Translations under genes and position numbers: made by a program
Shown: positions 8,838 through 17,072 of the stretch, in pieces
Layout of the letters: every line of letters begins with the position of its first letter
Position numbering within the stretch: the first letter of the stretch is position 1
Notes under the pieces: model-generated
What the model was told of the DNA's origin: nothing
Databases searched by the model: none
Seen by the model: only the letters and a program-made list of their open reading frames with translations
Source: Rhodoferax sp.
Lineage (GTDB): Bacteria > Pseudomonadota > Gammaproteobacteria > Burkholderiales > Burkholderiaceae_C
Length of the DNA stretch: 46,617 nt
Direction of reading: 5' to 3'
Assembly (NCBI GenBank): GCA_011391545.1
Contig: JAABQI010000274.1
Span: forward strand, 1-46,617

Positions 8838-9254
8838 CTCGTTCTCCTGGTTGGTTTGTGTGATCGTGCTTCCGAGGGCGCCATGTGGTGAAATTGCATC
8901 TTCATTTCCCCCCTTATGGCACCGAAACAAAATCCCGCACAGATCAGGCAGTTGCCTGCACTGTGTCAACACCATAGCTGATGCACCAGAAAGATGACTT
9001 GAGAATTGTCAGCGTGGCGCTCGGTCAAATGCGACCAACGGCTGCCTTGCCGCAACAGACCGCGGGCAGTGACTTGCATCATGATTTCAGCGGGCGGACC
9101 TAGCGGTGGCACCCGGCTCGCCGTGACCAACCTGCCGGCTGACTGGGGATCGATGGCGGCCGTGCCAATGCCCAGCGAGATCACCGAGCCCAGCAAGGCA
9201 CAAAATGCCAAGGTGTTGGTGTTGGCGGGTCAGGTTCGACGGGTGTGGTTTGCC
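8838..9254. other. Intergenic stretch with one weak ORF
   Basis: No convincing gene is visible in these 417 bases. A minus-strand TTG-initiated frame (8966-9211, 81 codons) begins with a hydrophobic run (CALLGSVISLGIGTAAI) but lacks a ribosome site and becomes Arg/His-rich without family features. It could be a remnant or chance. Confidence 0.4.
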
Positions 9255-10139
9255 TCAGACCAGATCGCCCAGCCGACCGTGCCATTGCTCCACGCCCTTG
9301 AGTCGCTGCAAACCGGTATCGCCCAGCGCTTGAGCCACTTGTGCTGCCAAAAAATTCAGCACACTGACCGCAGCCACATAGCTGTCGAAAATCGAAGCCC
9401 CGCTGCAGTGGCAGGTCAGGGTCCAGTCGGCGAACGGCAGGTCGGCGGCCCCTGAAGGGTCAGTGACCAGCGCAATGCGGGCACGTTCGGCATGTGCTGC
9501 GTGCAGGGCGGCGGCAAAGGGCGGCATGCGCCGGCGCAAGCCGATGGCGAGCACGACGTCCTGGGGCCCGAGACCAACCAGGCCTTCGGCCAGGGTCTCG
9601 GTGGGCAACGGTGCCAATTCGACACCCGGGCGCAGCAGGCCAAGCTGGGCGCGCGCGTACATCGCCAGCCAGGCGCTATTCCTGAACCCGATGACCACCA
9701 CCCGGCGGGCGCCAGCCAGCGCATCGACAGCCCCGTCCAGATCTTCTTCGGTCAGCGCGGCCAGCGTGCGCGCCAGAATCTGTTGATCTGCCACGATATG
9801 GCTGGCGAAGGCGCTGTGGCGTCCCTGGCCGACCGGTGCGCTGGCTTCCATATAAACCGGTGAGCCCCACTGCTGCGCGTCGCGCGCTTGCGCGCGCGCT
9901 GCCGCATAGCTGGGGTAGCCCAGGCGCTGGATCAGGCGCGTCACGGCCGCCTTGGAGGCGCCGGCATCGGTGGCAAGTTCGGTGGCGGAGTAAGTCGCGA
10001 GTCGGCCCGGATGGTTCAGCAGCAGGTTGGCGACCGCTATTTCGCTCCCCGGCAGCACCTCGTATTTGGCGCGGATACGTTCTTCCAGCGCACTGGGGTC
10101 CGGGGTCGATCGCGTTTTTTTGGGACGGCTGGCAGGCAT
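9255..10139 (-). CDS. RpiR/MurR family transcriptional regulator (HTH-6 plus SIS domain)
   Basis: This 294-residue protein has an N-terminal RpiR-type helix-turn-helix (residues about 20-95; ATELATDAGASKAAVTRLIQRLGYPSYAAAR). A C-terminal SIS fold follows (ARRVVVIGFRNSAWLAMYARAQL, GPQDVVLAIGLRRRMPPF). SIS domains in this family normally sense phosphosugars or similar small ligands. It is divergent from the TRAP/dpaL operon across a 206-base gap and is the obvious candidate to control that operon. In related loci such regulators control amino acid or ureide catabolism, so the ligand here need not be a sugar. The start ATG lacks a strong Shine-Dalgarno site. Confidence 0.88.
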   Translation of the reverse strand: MPASRPKKTRSTPDPSALEERIRAKYEVLPGSEIAVANLLLNHPGRLATYSATELATDAGASKAAVTRLIQRLGYPSYAAARAQARDAQQWGSPVYMEASAPVGQGRHSAFASHIVADQQILARTLAALTEEDLDGAVDALAGARRVVVIGFRNSAWLAMYARAQLGLLRPGVELAPLPTETLAEGLVGLGPQDVVLAIGLRRRMPPFAAALHAAHAERARIALVTDPSGAADLPFADWTLTCHCSGASIFDSYVAAVSVLNFLAAQVAQALGDTGLQRLKGVEQWHGRLGDLV

Positions 10140-10345
10140 GGTGGTGGGCTAAGTTGAGTGGCAGGCACGGGAATTGCTGTGCATATGCCACTGTAGTTCA
10201 TCTTGGCATGACGCCACCCGATCTGATACTGGTGTTTTACCTAATATAAAAGTGAAACGTTCGTATCAAAATGGTGCAGCTGCCGTTTACCTTGCCCAGT
10301 GATGGTGCGAAGGCGCTGACTTGGGGCATAAATTGAAGGAAAAAA
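10140..10345. promoter_or_regulatory. Divergent control region of rpiR-type regulator and TRAP/dpaL operon
   Basis: This 206-base gap must hold promoters in both directions. An inverted pair TGATAC (10224-10229) and GTATCA (10263-10268) flanks an AT-rich stretch, CTAATATAAAAG. The pair is a candidate for regulator half-sites, but the spacing is wide and I see only one copy. Confidence 0.35.
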
Positions 10346-10879
10346 ATGACCGATTCCGTTGGATTCACCGGACTTGCAGAGCAGCTTGACCGACTCAGCC
10401 AGCGCCTGGCCTGGCTCACCGACCGCGCTGCGGCGGGCCTGCTGCTGCTGCTGGTGCTTGATGTCTGGCTGGGCGTGGTGGCACGTTACCTGGTGCCCCT
10501 GCCACTCACCTTTACCGAAGAACTGGCGCGCTACCTGATGATCTGGGTGGCACTGCTGGCCGTGTCAAGCTGCATCTCGCGGCGCGAGCACATCGGCGTG
10601 CAGGTGCTGTTCGAGCGCCTGCCTCCCGGTGCCCGACGGGTTCTGCTGGGTCTGCTTGATGCGCTGGGGATTGCCTTTTTTGCCTTTCTCACGCTGTATG
10701 GCATTGGCATGGTGGAGCGCGGCGCCAAGACCTTCACGATGATCTATGGCGCCAGCAAGGCGCTGCCGTTTGCGGCGCTGCCGGTGGGGGCGGCCCTGGC
10801 CACGGTGCAGTTGCTGCTGGTGGCCCTGCGCGACCAGGCCCGTTTGAGCCGTCAACCCAACCAGATGGTGTTTCCATGA
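10346..10879 (+). CDS. TRAP transporter small membrane subunit (DctQ)
   Basis: The 177-residue protein has four membrane helices and the DctQ signature region (VVARYLVPLPLTFTEELARYLMIWVALLAVSSCISRREHIGV). TRAP small subunits pair with DctM to drive sodium- or proton-coupled import of a substrate caught by the periplasmic binding protein. The start follows AAGGA. Its TGA overlaps the ATG of dctM by four bases. It heads an operon that ends with amidohydrolases, so the cargo is probably a carbamoylated or diamino acid (inference). Confidence 0.93.
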   Translation: MTDSVGFTGLAEQLDRLSQRLAWLTDRAAAGLLLLLVLDVWLGVVARYLVPLPLTFTEELARYLMIWVALLAVSSCISRREHIGVQVLFERLPPGARRVLLGLLDALGIAFFAFLTLYGIGMVERGAKTFTMIYGASKALPFAALPVGAALATVQLLLVALRDQARLSRQPNQMVFP

Positions 10880-12165
10880 CCTTCGTTGCGATTTCGTTTT
10901 TTCTGCTCATGCTGCTGGGCATGCCGATTGGCTATGTGCTGGGCATTGCCGGTGTGATTGGCATGTGGACCATCGACCCGGGCGGGCGGTTTTTTCCGAT
11001 GGCCGCCGAGCGCTTCTTTGCCGGTCTGGACCTGTTCACTTTTCTGGCCATGCCTTTCTTCATTTTGGCAGGCGAAATCATGAACCGCTCGGGCATTACC
11101 GATCGCCTGATCGATCTGGCTGATTCGCTGGTGGGCTACATGCGCGGCGGCATGGCACACACCAACATGGTGGCCTCGGTGATGTTTGCCGGGCTCAGCG
11201 GCGCAGCCACCGCCGATGCCGCGGCCTTCGGCAACACGCTGGTGCCGGCGATGGTCAAAAAGGGCTACTCGCGCCCCTTTGCCTGCGCCGTCACGGCTGC
11301 CGGGTCGATCATCGGGCCGACCATTCCGCCGTCCAACCTGATGATCATTTACGGCTCGCTGATGGGGGTCTCGATTGCCGGCCTGTTTGCCGCGGGCATC
11401 CTGCCCGGCTTGCTGATTTGCCTGGTGTGCATGGCCGTGATCCGGGGTATGGCGAACCGACTGGGCCTGCCCAAGGCCGAGGGGCGGCCCAGCCTGCTGG
11501 CCATCATGCGCGCCTTCAAGGACGGCTTTGCCGCGCTGCTGATGCCGGTGATGATTCTGGGCGCCATTCTGGGCGGAGTCACCACGCCCACCGAGGCCGC
11601 GGCCATTGCGGTGCTTTATGCCCTGGTAATGGGTGTTTTTGTGTACCGCAAGGTGAGCTGGCATGACCTCTCCGAGATGCTGATCCGCACCGCGCGCATC
11701 ACCGGCATTGTTTTTCTGATCATCGCCTCGGCCTCGATCCTGGGCTGGTGGATGACCTTCAACCAGCTGCCACAGGCCATTGCCGCCGCATTCATGACCG
11801 TGTCCGACAACCCGGCCGTGATCGTGGCGCTGATCCTGTCGTTGCTGCTGTTTATTGGTATGTTCATGGACATCAACGCCATGCTGATCATTCTGGCGCC
11901 AGTGCTGGCGCCGCTGACCGTCAGCATCGGCATGGAGCCAATCCATGCCGGCATCATGATCATCCTGGCGCTCAATATTTCACTGATGACGCCGCCGGTT
12001 GGCGCCTGCCTGTTTGTGCTCGCCTCGGTCACCGGCGAGCGCATCGACAAGATCGCGCAGGCACTGTGGCCCTTTCTGATCGCCGAGATTGGCGTGCTGT
12101 TTCTGGTGGCCTACTGGCCCTCCGTCACGCTGTTTGTGCCGCGCCTCATGGGGCTCGTCAATTGA
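10876..12165 (+). CDS. TRAP transporter large permease subunit (DctM)
   Basis: The 429-residue protein has about 12 hydrophobic segments of the DctM/ion-transporter superfamily. Conserved blocks include FFILAGEIMNRSGIT, MFAGLSGAATADAAAFG, TAAGSIIGPTIPPSN and GGVTTPTEAAAIAVLYAL. It forms the transport channel with DctQ, to which it is coupled by an ATGA overlap. Length and motifs are those of an intact subunit. Confidence 0.95.
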   Translation: MTFVAISFFLLMLLGMPIGYVLGIAGVIGMWTIDPGGRFFPMAAERFFAGLDLFTFLAMPFFILAGEIMNRSGITDRLIDLADSLVGYMRGGMAHTNMVASVMFAGLSGAATADAAAFGNTLVPAMVKKGYSRPFACAVTAAGSIIGPTIPPSNLMIIYGSLMGVSIAGLFAAGILPGLLICLVCMAVIRGMANRLGLPKAEGRPSLLAIMRAFKDGFAALLMPVMILGAILGGVTTPTEAAAIAVLYALVMGVFVYRKVSWHDLSEMLIRTARITGIVFLIIASASILGWWMTFNQLPQAIAAAFMTVSDNPAVIVALILSLLLFIGMFMDINAMLIILAPVLAPLTVSIGMEPIHAGIMIILALNISLMTPPVGACLFVLASVTGERIDKIAQALWPFLIAEIGVLFLVAYWPSVTLFVPRLMGLVN

Positions 12166-12232
12166 TCACCCTGTCCCAAGTTTTCCCGTCCCGCTGTTTC
12201 TTTCCATCCTCACCTCAACCTGGAGTATTTGC

Positions 12233-13273
12233 ATGAAGTTATTCAAAAAAGTTACCCTTGCCGCCGCTGCTACCGCGCTGTTGCTGGCCGCCGCACCCGC
12301 GTTCGCGCAAAAGACCATGCGTATTGCCCACCTCAACCCCGAAAGCCCGTTCGAGAGCCACTCGGGCGCAATGGCTGCGGTGTTCAAAAACCTGGTCGAA
12401 ACCGGCACCAACGGCAGTGTCAAGGTGCAGATATTCCCGAACGGCCAGCTTGGCAAGGACAACGAGGTGATCCAGCAGGTGCGCGATGGCATTGTGGAGT
12501 CCACGATTTCGTCCTCGGGCGGTGTCGCCCAGCACTACAAGATGGTCGGCGTGTTCGACCTGCCGTTTGCCTTCCCCAATATCGCGGTGGCTGACAAGGT
12601 GATGGACAAAAACAGCGTTTTCGGCAAGAAGCTGAGCGCTGACCTGGAGGCCAAGACCGGCCTCAAGGTGCTGGGCCTGCTCGACAGCGGTGGCTTTTTT
12701 GCCATCAGCAACTCCAAGCGCCCGATCAAGTCGGTGGCCGACATGGCCGGTCTGCGCATCCGCACCATGACGCTGCCCACCCACGAGACCACGGTCAAGT
12801 CGCTGGGCGGCAACCCCACACCGCTGCCTTGGGCCGAGGTGTACACCGGATTGCAGACCGGCGTTGCTGATGGCCAGATGAATCCGATCCCGATCATTGC
12901 CTTTGCCAAGTTTGACGAGGTGCAGAAGTACCTGTCCATCACCAACCATGTGATCACGCCCTATTTCTGGCTGGTCAATGCCAAGTTCTACGCCGGCTTG
13001 ACGGCTGACGAGCGCCGCGTGGTGGACGACGCCGCCGAGGTGGCGGTGGAAGCCGGCCGGGGCATTTCGCGCATCATCGAGGCATCGACCGAAAAAGGCC
13101 TGCCCAAGCTTGGCAAGAAGATGATCATCAACGCGCTGCCGCCTGCCGAACTCAAGAAGTTCGCCGCCGCTTCGCAACCCGCTGTGCGCAAGGTGATCGA
13201 GGAGCAACTGGGTGCCGAAGGCGTTGCCATGCTGAATGCGATGCTGGCTGATATTGACAAGGCAGCCAAGTAA
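12233..13273 (+). CDS. TRAP transporter periplasmic solute-binding protein (DctP)
   Basis: The start at 12233 is chosen because it gives a classical signal peptide (MKLFKKVTLAAAA... to AFA-QK, residues 1-25) and follows GGAG; the ORF-track start at 12089 lies inside dctM. The mature protein shows the DctP fold with FPNGQLGKDNEVIQQVRDG and the ligand-pocket region GLRIRTMTLPTHETTVKSLGGNPTPLPWAEVYTGLQTG. The arginine in LRIRTM is the usual carboxylate-binding residue of the family, so the cargo is probably a carboxylate, fitting an amino-acid-like substrate. Substrate identity cannot be read from sequence alone. Confidence 0.94.
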   Translation: MKLFKKVTLAAAATALLLAAAPAFAQKTMRIAHLNPESPFESHSGAMAAVFKNLVETGTNGSVKVQIFPNGQLGKDNEVIQQVRDGIVESTISSSGGVAQHYKMVGVFDLPFAFPNIAVADKVMDKNSVFGKKLSADLEAKTGLKVLGLLDSGGFFAISNSKRPIKSVADMAGLRIRTMTLPTHETTVKSLGGNPTPLPWAEVYTGLQTGVADGQMNPIPIIAFAKFDEVQKYLSITNHVITPYFWLVNAKFYAGLTADERRVVDDAAEVAVEAGRGISRIIEASTEKGLPKLGKKMIINALPPAELKKFAAASQPAVRKVIEEQLGAEGVAMLNAMLADIDKAAK

Positions 13274-13286
13274 GGGTGGCATCGGC

Positions 13287-14516
13287 ATGAGCACAGACAT
13301 GTTGACAGGCCCGGGCGTGCGGGCCTGCCGCAACCCGGCGGCAGCCCCGGCACAGGAGCCTTACGGGGCGCAGCGCGCGACGATCCTGAACGAGGCCGGT
13401 TTCGAGGCCGCCCAGCGCGAGATCAGCCAGTGGCCCGGTTATGCCGTGGCGCCGCTGCACGCGCTGCCGGGCCTGGCGGCCAAACTTGGCATTGCGGCGC
13501 TGTTTTACAAGGACGAAAGCGAGCGCTTCGGTCTGAAAAGCTTCAAGGCCCTGGGCGGCGCCTACGCGGTGTACCGGCTGCTGGCGCAGGCGGTGGCGCC
13601 GCACAACGGTGGCGTGCCGGCCAGCGCGGCCGACATCCTGTCGGGACGCTGGCGCGATATCGTCTCCGCCATCACCGTGACCTGCGCCACCGACGGCAAC
13701 CATGGCCGCTCGGTGGCCTGGGGCGCGCAGTTGTTCGGCTGCCGCTGCGTGATCTTTATTCACGCCACGGTGAGCGAGGGGCGCCGCGCCGCCATTGCCC
13801 GTTACGGCGCGGAGGTGGTCCGGGTGGCGGGCAACTACGACGACTCGGTGCGCCATGCCGACGCCCAGGCCCGGGCGAACGGCTGGACCGTGGTCAGCGA
13901 CACCACCTACGAGGGCTACCGCGACATTCCCATCGACGTGATGCACGGCTACGGCGTGATGTCCCGGGAGATCGTGGCGCAACTTGGCGGCGAGCCGCCG
14001 ACCCATGTGCTGGTGCAGGCGGGCGTGGGTGCCATGGCGGCCTCGGTGGCGGCCGCTTTCTGGCTGGCCTGGGGTGAGCACCGGCCCCGGCTGGTGGTCA
14101 TCGAGCCGACCGAGGCTGACTGCCATTTGCGCAGCGCCCTGGCTGGTCATGTTGTGGCGGTCAGCGGCGCGCTCGACACCATCATGGCCGGCCTCGCCTG
14201 CGGTGAGGTGTCTCCCGCTGCCTGGGAGATTGTGGGCGCGGCCGCAGATGCTTTTGTCGCGGTGGAAGACCGCTACGCGATCGACGCCGTGCGCGCCTTT
14301 GCCAACCCGCTGGGCACTGACCCCGCCATTGTCTCGGGCGAGACCGGCGCCACCGGTCTGGCCGCGCTGCTGGCGGCGCAGGACGTGCCGGGGCTGCGCG
14401 AACTGCTCGGCATGAACGCCAGTTCACGCGTGCTGCTGCTTGGCAGCGAGGGCGATACCGATCCCGAGATCTACCAGCGCATCACCGGCAAAACTGCCGA
14501 CGAGGTGCGCGCATGA
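13287..14516 (+). CDS. dpaL: Diaminopropionate ammonia-lyase
   Basis: The product is a 409-residue PLP fold-type II enzyme. The PLP lysine is in FGLKSFKALGG (about residue 87), and the family blocks TCATDGNHGRSVAWGAQLFGC, DTTYEGYRDIP and QAGVGAMAA are present, as in E. coli YgeX. The family converts 2,3-diaminopropionate (both isomers for E. coli DpaL) to pyruvate and two ammonia. The start at 13287 is chosen over the ORF-track start at 13236, which lies inside dctP. The gene begins 13 bases after dctP and overlaps the amidohydrolase start by four bases. In E. coli ygeX also sits next to an M20 peptidase (ygeY), so the lyase-amidohydrolase pairing recurs. Confidence 0.92.
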   Translation: MSTDMLTGPGVRACRNPAAAPAQEPYGAQRATILNEAGFEAAQREISQWPGYAVAPLHALPGLAAKLGIAALFYKDESERFGLKSFKALGGAYAVYRLLAQAVAPHNGGVPASAADILSGRWRDIVSAITVTCATDGNHGRSVAWGAQLFGCRCVIFIHATVSEGRRAAIARYGAEVVRVAGNYDDSVRHADAQARANGWTVVSDTTYEGYRDIPIDVMHGYGVMSREIVAQLGGEPPTHVLVQAGVGAMAASVAAAFWLAWGEHRPRLVVIEPTEADCHLRSALAGHVVAVSGALDTIMAGLACGEVSPAAWEIVGAAADAFVAVEDRYAIDAVRAFANPLGTDPAIVSGETGATGLAALLAAQDVPGLRELLGMNASSRVLLLGSEGDTDPEIYQRITGKTADEVRA

Positions 14517-15754
14517 GTGCCGGCAATTTGCGCATCAACGCCGAACGCCTGCAGTGCCGCCTGCAGGCGCTGGCGGACATTGGCGCCATCGATGGCGGCG
14601 GTTGCTGCCGCCTGGCACTGACCGACGACGACCGGCGCGGGCGAGACCAAGTGGTGGCCTGGATGCGCGAACTCGGGCTGCAAGTGCAGGTGGACGCGAT
14701 TGGCAATGTTTTCGGCCTGCGCGCCGGCTTGCGCGATCTGCCACCTGTGATGAGCGGGTCACATATCGACACGGTGCGCACCGGCGGGCGTTTTGATGGC
14801 AACCTGGGTGTGCTCGGCGCGCTGGAGGTGGTGCAGACCCTGAATGACGCTGGCGTTCAGACCGAGCGCCCGCTGGTGGTGGCGTTCTTTACCAACGAAG
14901 AAGGGGCGCGCTTTGCCCCCGACATGCTGGGTTCACTGGTCTATGCGGGCGGCCTGCCGCTGGCGCAGGCGCTGGAGGTGCGCGCCATCGACGGCGCCCG
15001 TCTGGGCGATGAGCTGGTGCGCATTGGCTACGCCGGCGCGGCGCCGATTGGCGTGTACCAGCCCCACGCCTTTGTTGAGCTGCACGTTGAGCAAGGCCCG
15101 GTGCTTGATGCCGAGGGCATCACCATTGGCGCGGTGGAAGACCTGCAGGGTATCTCGTGGCAGGAGCTGAGCATCACCGGCCAGTCGAACCATGCCGGCA
15201 CGACGCCCATGCGCCTGCGCCACGACGCCGGTTATGCGGCCGCTGCCGTCAGCCATTTTGTACGTGGCCTGACCCGCGACATGGGCGCCGGCCAGGTTGC
15301 CACCGTCGGCAAGATCGACCTGCACCCGAATCTGATCAACGTCATTGCGGCCCGCGCCAAGCTGACTGTAGACCTGCGCAACACCGACGAGGCCCTGCTG
15401 CAGCAAGCCGAGGCGCGGCTGGCCGAGTTTCTCGAAACATTGGCCCGCGACGAGGGTGTGGAGATCACCAGCCGACGGCTGGCGCGCTTTGAGCCCGTGT
15501 GTTTTGACGCGGCTGTGGTGCAGCAGATCGAACGCGTGACCCAGCGCCTGGGCTACCCGCAGCGGCGCATGACATCCGGTGCCGGGCACGACGCCCAGAT
15601 GCTGGCGCGCATCTGCCCGAGCGCCATGATTTTTGTGCCCAGCACCAAGGGCATCAGCCACAACCCGGCCGAGCACACGGCTGAGGCCGACATTGCCGCC
15701 GGTGGCAATGTGCTGTTGCACACGCTGCTGGAACTGGCCCAACAGGAGAATTGA
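14513..15754 (+). CDS. M20 family N-carbamoyl-amino-acid / allantoate-type amidohydrolase
   Basis: The 413-residue protein is a binuclear metal amidohydrolase. Expected ligands are His84 in SGSHIDTV, Asp95 in GGRFDGNLG, the Glu pair in FTNEEGARF (129-130), His191 in ELHVEQGP and a late His in GISHNPAEHT. Asn/His of the dimerisation lid are in TGQSNHAGTTPM. This is the pattern shared by N-carbamoyl-L-amino-acid hydrolase, beta-ureidopropionase of this type, and allantoate amidohydrolase. Sequence alone does not separate those substrates. ATGA coupling to dpaL and the carbamoylase downstream argue that it removes a carbamoyl group from a diaminopropionate-related ureido acid (inference). Confidence 0.9.
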   Translation: MSAGNLRINAERLQCRLQALADIGAIDGGGCCRLALTDDDRRGRDQVVAWMRELGLQVQVDAIGNVFGLRAGLRDLPPVMSGSHIDTVRTGGRFDGNLGVLGALEVVQTLNDAGVQTERPLVVAFFTNEEGARFAPDMLGSLVYAGGLPLAQALEVRAIDGARLGDELVRIGYAGAAPIGVYQPHAFVELHVEQGPVLDAEGITIGAVEDLQGISWQELSITGQSNHAGTTPMRLRHDAGYAAAAVSHFVRGLTRDMGAGQVATVGKIDLHPNLINVIAARAKLTVDLRNTDEALLQQAEARLAEFLETLARDEGVEITSRRLARFEPVCFDAAVVQQIERVTQRLGYPQRRMTSGAGHDAQMLARICPSAMIFVPSTKGISHNPAEHTAEADIAAGGNVLLHTLLELAQQEN

Positions 15755-15757
15755 AAC

Positions 15758-16699
15758 ATGTCCCGAATCGTCACTGTCGGCGCCGCCCAACTCGGGCCGA
15801 TCGCCCGCACCGAGAGCCGCGCCCAGGTGGTGCAGCGCCTGATCGCCCTGCTGACCCAGGGCAAGCAGCATGGCTGCGACCTGGTGGTCTTTCCGGAGCT
15901 GGCCCTGACCACATTTTTTCCGCGCTGGTACTTCGAGGACCAGGCCGAGGTGGATGCGTTTTTTGAGCGCGACATGCCCGGGCCTGAAACCCAGCCGCTG
16001 TTCGAGGCGGCCAAACAACTGGGCGTGGGCTTTTACCTTGGCTACGCCGAACTGGCTGAAGAAGACGGCCAGGTCCACCACTTCAACACCGCCATCACCG
16101 TCGACCAGAGCGGGCTCATTGTTGGCAAGTACCGCAAGGTGCACCTGCCCGGGCACACCGAGCACGAGCCCTGGCGCCAGTTTCAGCACTTGGAGAAACG
16201 CTATTTTGAAACCGGCAATCTGGGTTTTCCGGTGTTCCGCGCGTTTGGTGGCATCTTCGGCATGGCCATCTGCAACGACCGTCGCTGGCCTGAGACCTAT
16301 CGCGTGATGGGGCTGCAGGGCGTGGAGATGGTGTTGATAGGCTACAACACGCCGGTGCATAACCCGCCCGCGCCCGAGCATGACGCGCTTTCGCACTTCC
16401 ATAACGAACTGGTCATGCAGGCAGGCGCCTACCAGAACGGCACCTGGGTGGTGGGCGTGGCCAAGGCCGGCAACGAAGAAGGCGTGCCCCAAATCGGCAA
16501 TTCAATCATCGCCGCACCCTCGGGTGAGATCGTTGCGGCCTGCAGCACCACGGGTGACGAGCTGGCTGTGGCCCGCTGCGATCTTGATCTGACGCTGTCC
16601 TACAAAAACACCACCTTCAACTTTGCCAAGCACCGCGAACCGCAGGCTTACGGCTTGATCGTCGAGCGCAAGGGGGCCATACCGCCGCCGCTTGAGTAG
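15758..16699 (+). CDS. N-carbamoyl-D-amino-acid hydrolase (nitrilase superfamily)
   Basis: The 313-residue protein carries the nitrilase-fold triad Glu47 (VVFPELALTTFF), Lys127 (KYRKVHLPGH) and Cys172 (MAICNDRRWPET). The numbering equals that of Agrobacterium D-carbamoylase, and the diagnostic block YNTPVHNPPAPEHDALSHFH is present. The family hydrolyses N-carbamoyl-D-amino acids to the D-amino acid, CO2 and ammonia. No hydantoinase is encoded here, so the usual hydantoin route is incomplete in this locus. It starts three bases after the M20 gene and follows AGGAG. Beside an amidohydrolase that commonly takes L-isomers, it may serve the other enantiomer. Confidence 0.92.
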   Translation: MSRIVTVGAAQLGPIARTESRAQVVQRLIALLTQGKQHGCDLVVFPELALTTFFPRWYFEDQAEVDAFFERDMPGPETQPLFEAAKQLGVGFYLGYAELAEEDGQVHHFNTAITVDQSGLIVGKYRKVHLPGHTEHEPWRQFQHLEKRYFETGNLGFPVFRAFGGIFGMAICNDRRWPETYRVMGLQGVEMVLIGYNTPVHNPPAPEHDALSHFHNELVMQAGAYQNGTWVVGVAKAGNEEGVPQIGNSIIAAPSGEIVAACSTTGDELAVARCDLDLTLSYKNTTFNFAKHREPQAYGLIVERKGAIPPPLE

Positions 16700-16715
16700 C
16701 GAGCGGGCGCGCTCG
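16700..16715. terminator. Stem-loop at the end of the dpaL operon
   Basis: CGAGCG-ggcg-CGCTCG begins directly after the carbamoylase stop codon. The downstream tract (tgatagaaaaatcag) is not U-rich on the plus strand, so this is a weak terminator candidate. Confidence 0.35.
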
Positions 16716-16726
16716 TGATAGAAAAA

Positions 16727-16960
16727 TCAGTCCCTAATCGTTTTGGTACATCCCCCAATCAGCGTTGGTACCATAGGCTTGGCGTGGAGTAAACCCTGAA
16801 CTTCGTCGCAGTGGTGCCACTGCAGTAAGTGGCGCTGTGCCGACGTTTCAACGCCTTCGGCAAGGGTGATGAAGTTCAGGCCGAGGGCTATCCAGATGAT
16901 GGCCCGCACCATTACGCGGACATCTTCGTCCGTGGCGATGTCGCGCACTGAAAAGACCAT
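16727..16960 (-). pseudogene. Remnant of an EAL-domain (cyclic-di-GMP phosphodiesterase) gene
   Basis: The 77-codon frame matches only the C-terminal third of an EAL domain: SVRDIATDEDVRVMVRAII, then TLAEGVETSAQRHLL, then CDEVQGLLHAKPM, with small deletions between blocks. The catalytic EAL and metal-binding parts are absent, and the frame upstream does not continue the domain. It is therefore a decayed fragment without activity. It lies in a 370-base stretch between the dpaL operon and DUF3025, which holds no other recognisable gene. Confidence 0.75.
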
Positions 16961-17072
16961 AAATGCAGATACTGTGCCAGGTACTACGGCGCTTGCGCCA
17001 CCGGAATATCCACGCCCTGGATGCCAGACTCGGTGTGCTTGGCTTCAGAGTTTGCAGAGTTTGATCGGAGCG

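Noticed and set aside
8966-9211. 81-codon minus-strand ORF
   Set aside because: TTG start without ribosome site, and shadow-like composition after a short hydrophobic run.
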